From Pseudomonas sp. CCI4.2 (lineage in GTDB: Bacteria > Pseudomonadota > Gammaproteobacteria > Pseudomonadales > Pseudomonadaceae), in NCBI RefSeq assembly GCF_034350045.1, contig NZ_CP133781.1:2262001-2326000 (forward strand): a stretch of 64,000 nt of DNA, read 5' to 3'. Each line of letters starts with the position of its first letter. Position 1 is the first letter of the stretch. Shown piece after piece: positions 60,958 to 64,000 of this stretch. Under the pieces are notes generated by a model. It was not told the DNA's origin, did no database searches, and saw only the letters and a program-made list of their open reading frames with translations. The position numbers and the translations under genes were made by a program.

Positions 60958-61046
60958 AAAAAACGAGCGTGGGGCAGGTGCCGCTTCGGTGGTGCCTGCC
61001 CTGCGTAGTCGTTTTCGGAGGCGCCCTCTGGGCGCGCTCGTTTTTC
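60958..61046. terminator. Compound hairpin terminator between petC and sspA
   Basis: An outer stem AAAAAACGAGCG/CGCTCGTTTTT encloses two inner hairpins, GGGCAGGTGCC/GGTGCCTGCCC and GGCGCCC/GGGCGCG. The outer stem ends in TTTTTCTGCTTTT. It separates the pet operon from sspAB. Confidence 0.8.
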
Positions 61047-61082
61047 TGCTTTTGAAAACTTTTACAAGCGAGGAGGACCGCC

Positions 61083-61700
61083 ATGGGCGTGACCAACCGG
61101 TTGGCCTGTTACTCCGACCCCGCCGACCACTATTCCCACCGCGTGCGCATTGTGCTCGCTGAGAAAGGTGTCAGCGCTGAGATCATTGATGTTGTGGCGG
61201 GTCGTCATCCGCCAAGATTGATTGAGGTGAATCCGTACGGCAGCGTACCAACCCTGGTCGATCGCGACCTTGCGTTGTACGAGTCGACGGTGGTGATGGA
61301 ATACCTGGATGAACGTTATCCGCACCCACCTTTGTTACCGGTTTATCCGGTGGCCCGTGCCAACAGCCGTCTGCTGATTCACCGTATTCAGCGCGATTGG
61401 TGTGGCCTGGTGGATTTGATTCTGGATTCACGTAGTAAAGAGCACGCTCGCGTTCAAGCGCGTAAAGAGCTGCGTGAAAGCTTGACCGGCGTTTCTCCAC
61501 TGTTCGCCGACAAGCCTTTTTTCCTCAGTGAAGATCAAAGTCTGGTCGATTGCTGTCTGTTGCCGATACTCTGGCGTCTCCCGGTCCTGGGTATAGAATT
61601 GCCGCGGCAAGCGAAACCGCTGCTTGATTATATGGAGCGCCAATTTGCACGTGAAGCTTTCCAGACAAGCCTGTCTGGTGCCGAACGTGATATGCGCTAA
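61083..61700 (+). CDS. sspA: Stringent starvation protein A
   Basis: GST-fold RNA polymerase-associated protein (205 residues), a regulator of stationary-phase and virulence genes. The thioredoxin-like half ([20 protein letters not shown]) lacks a catalytic Cys/Ser typical of active GSTs; the conserved [13 protein letters not shown] follows. The ATG is preceded by GAGGAGG. 17 bp ahead of sspB. Confidence 0.95.
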   Translation: MGVTNRLACYSDPADHYSHRVRIVLAEKGVSAEIIDVVAGRHPPRLIEVNPYGSVPTLVDRDLALYESTVVMEYLDERYPHPPLLPVYPVARANSRLLIHRIQRDWCGLVDLILDSRSKEHARVQARKELRESLTGVSPLFADKPFFLSEDQSLVDCCLLPILWRLPVLGIELPRQAKPLLDYMERQFAREAFQTSLSGAERDMR

Positions 61701-61717
61701 GGCTTAAGGAGCCGTTG

Positions 61718-62131
61718 ATGAACTCCAGTCGCCCTTATCTGATCCGTGCTCTCTATGAGTGGATCGTAGATAACGATTGCACCCCGCATATGCTGGTCAA
61801 TGCGGAATACCCGTCGGTGCAGGTCCCTCAGGGCTTTGCTAACGATGGTCAGATCGTTTTGAATGTGTCGCCCAGTGCTGTGCGTCATCTGCATATGGAT
61901 AACGATGCTGTCAGTTTCGAAGGTCGTTTCGGCGGTGTTCCGCACTCGTTGTACGTTCCTATCTCCGCGATCCTGGGTATTTATGCTCGGGAAAACGGTC
62001 AGGGTATGGTTTTCGACTTAGAGCCTGCCCTTGATGACGACGATGAAATCGATCCTGATGACGAAGGACCGCCACCGGAAAGCGAACCACCGCGACCGAC
62101 CGGTAGGCCAAGTCTGAAAGTGGTCAAGTAA
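61718..62131 (+). CDS. sspB: ClpXP adaptor SspB
   Basis: 137-residue adaptor that delivers ssrA-tagged proteins to ClpXP. The globular domain (residues 1-110; RPYLIRALYEWIVDNDCTPH) is followed by an acidic linker and a ClpX-binding tail ending RPSLKVVK. ATG 61718 is 6 bases after AAGGAG; a TTG directly before it is not used. A strong terminator follows. Confidence 0.95.
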   Translation: MNSSRPYLIRALYEWIVDNDCTPHMLVNAEYPSVQVPQGFANDGQIVLNVSPSAVRHLHMDNDAVSFEGRFGGVPHSLYVPISAILGIYARENGQGMVFDLEPALDDDDEIDPDDEGPPPESEPPRPTGRPSLKVVK

Positions 62132-62153
62132 TCGGATTCGTGTAGGTTGAAAC

Positions 62154-62189
62154 AAAAAAAACGCCGACAGCAATGTCGGCGTTTTTTTT
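62154..62189. terminator. Rho-independent terminator after sspB
   Basis: Eight-bp stem CGCCGACA/TGTCGGCG with a GCAA loop, eight A before and eight T after, so it should work on both strands. Confidence 0.95.
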
Positions 62190-62196
62190 GTATTTC

Positions 62197-62483
62197 TGTA
62201 GGACCGAATTCAGGTGGCGCACACATTCTGACCTGCTGAACACCGTGATCAGATTTTCAGTGCCGACTATTCCGTGTCTGCCAAAAATCTTTGTGGGAGT
62301 TGGCTTGCCAACGAAAGCGTCAATGCGGGCGACCCAGGTTTCAGGTCGACATCACGGCGCGATTACGGGCGTCTTCGCAGGCAAGCCCACAGTATCTGCG
62401 GCTTCTGCAGTTCCTACAGGCCGTTTGTTACCGCGACGACGCGTTGACGGGCCACCTCAGGGAATGAATGAATTCGGTCCCAG
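62197..62483. repeat. Composite REP cluster between sspB and the BON lipoprotein gene
   Basis: Outer arms TGTAGGACCGAATTC (62198 on) and GAATGAATTCGGTCCCA (62466-62482) enclose an inner unit at 62292-62392 that runs TGTGGGAGTTGGCTTGCCAA ... TTCGCAGGCAAGCCCACAG. The inner unit is the reverse complement of part of the 46002-46627 tandem unit (about 100 bp, clearly diverged in its middle). This explains the 364-bp gap between genes. Confidence 0.82.
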
Positions 62484-62495
62484 ATCAGGGCGTGG

Positions 62496-63664
<1,169 letters not shown>

Positions 63665-63789
63665 CTATGTGACCTTAAGTAGGGCAACTGCTCCAGGCAC
63701 AAACAATGTGCAGCCTGCAAAGCAAAATCGGTATAGGTATGTCGTTCAAAAAATCAGGCATTCAGATTCGACAAGTCCTGCCGCCTGAT

Positions 63790-64000
63790 TTAGCTGTCAA
63801 ATGCATTTTGGAGCCAGTTAAACGAGGGTTCCTTGCCAGGGTTGCCGTTGATGCCAATCACATCGAAACGGCAGGGGGAATCAGCCCAGCGTGACGCGTG
63901 TTGCAGAAAATATTGTGCGGCGACGACAAGCTTTTCGCGCTTGCGAATATCGACGCTTTCAAGCGCTCCACCCCAGCCCGCATGGCGGCGATAGCGCACT
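63790..64000 (-). CDS. YraN-family (UPF0102) endonuclease-like protein, C-terminal part
   Basis: Only the C-terminal ~70 residues are in the window; the start lies beyond position 64000. The sequence RRHAGWGGALESVDIRKREK followed by LVVAAQYFLQ matches the conserved end of UPF0102 proteins, which have a Holliday-junction-resolvase-like fold and no settled function. It is followed by 125 bp with no gene before the SIS gene. Confidence 0.88.
   Translation of the reverse strand, partial: VRYRRHAGWGGALESVDIRKREKLVVAAQYFLQHASRWADSPCRFDVIGINGNPGKEPSFNWLQNAFDS

Overview
The window is chromosomal core DNA of a Pseudomonas, most likely of the fluorescent/syringae-like lineage. The gene order is the classic pseudomonad one: mreBCD-maf-rng-yhdP-nitrilase-tldD; lptCAB-rpoN-hpf-ptsN-rapZ-ptsO; mlaFEDCB-ibaG-murA-hisGDC-algW; cysD-cysNC; trpS-zapE-rplM-rpsI-petABC-sspAB. 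Coding density is high, codon use is GC-rich, and REP-type palindromes of the pseudomonad kind fill several gaps. I see no tRNA, rRNA, CRISPR array, transposase, integrase or phage gene.

Layout. 1-5.6 kb: fructose PTS operon (fruB-fruK-fruA). 5.7-8.2 kb: an AEC permease, a CaCA-family exchanger lacking its usual glutamates, and an RlpA-like lipoprotein. 8.3-11.5 kb: gatCAB, leftward. 11.7-16.9 kb: cell-shape genes mreBCD, then maf and rng. 17-25.2 kb: yhdP, a nitrilase-like hydrolase, tldD, darP and pmbA (tldE). 25.4-32.4 kb: a leftward cluster with PTS-Ntr genes (ptsO, rapZ, ptsN), hpf, rpoN, the Lpt genes and Kdo genes kdsC and kdsD. 32.7-42 kb: the Mla lipid-transport operon, ibaG, murA, hisGDC and the envelope-stress protease algW. 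42.1-45.8 kb: a Nif3-like protein and sulfate activation (cysD, cysNC).

45.9-50.9 kb is the one clearly accessory region. It holds a 228-bp tandem array built of REP elements, then a cassette encoding a DUF2235 (Tle1-like) phospholipase that looks like a type VI secretion effector, two near-identical tandem lipoproteins (probable immunity proteins) and a small third lipoprotein. The cassette lies between two copies of a 190-bp segment that contains the 3' end of yhcB/zapG and its terminator. The right copy belongs to the intact gene; the left copy is a decapitated remnant. Acquisition therefore duplicated the end of a core gene and left it functional.

50.9-64 kb returns to core genes: zapG, a small alpha/beta hydrolase, trpS (with an unusual C-terminal domain), zapE, a GlxA-type regulator divergent from an acyl-CoA dehydrogenase, rplM-rpsI, petABC, sspAB, a BON-domain lipoprotein, a SIS-domain protein and the cut-off end of yraN.

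Much of the window serves the envelope: LPS core sugar synthesis and transport, phospholipid retrograde transport, peptidoglycan precursor synthesis, shape determination and envelope-stress proteolysis. Two genes, mreC and the CaCA exchanger, appear to start at ATT codons.
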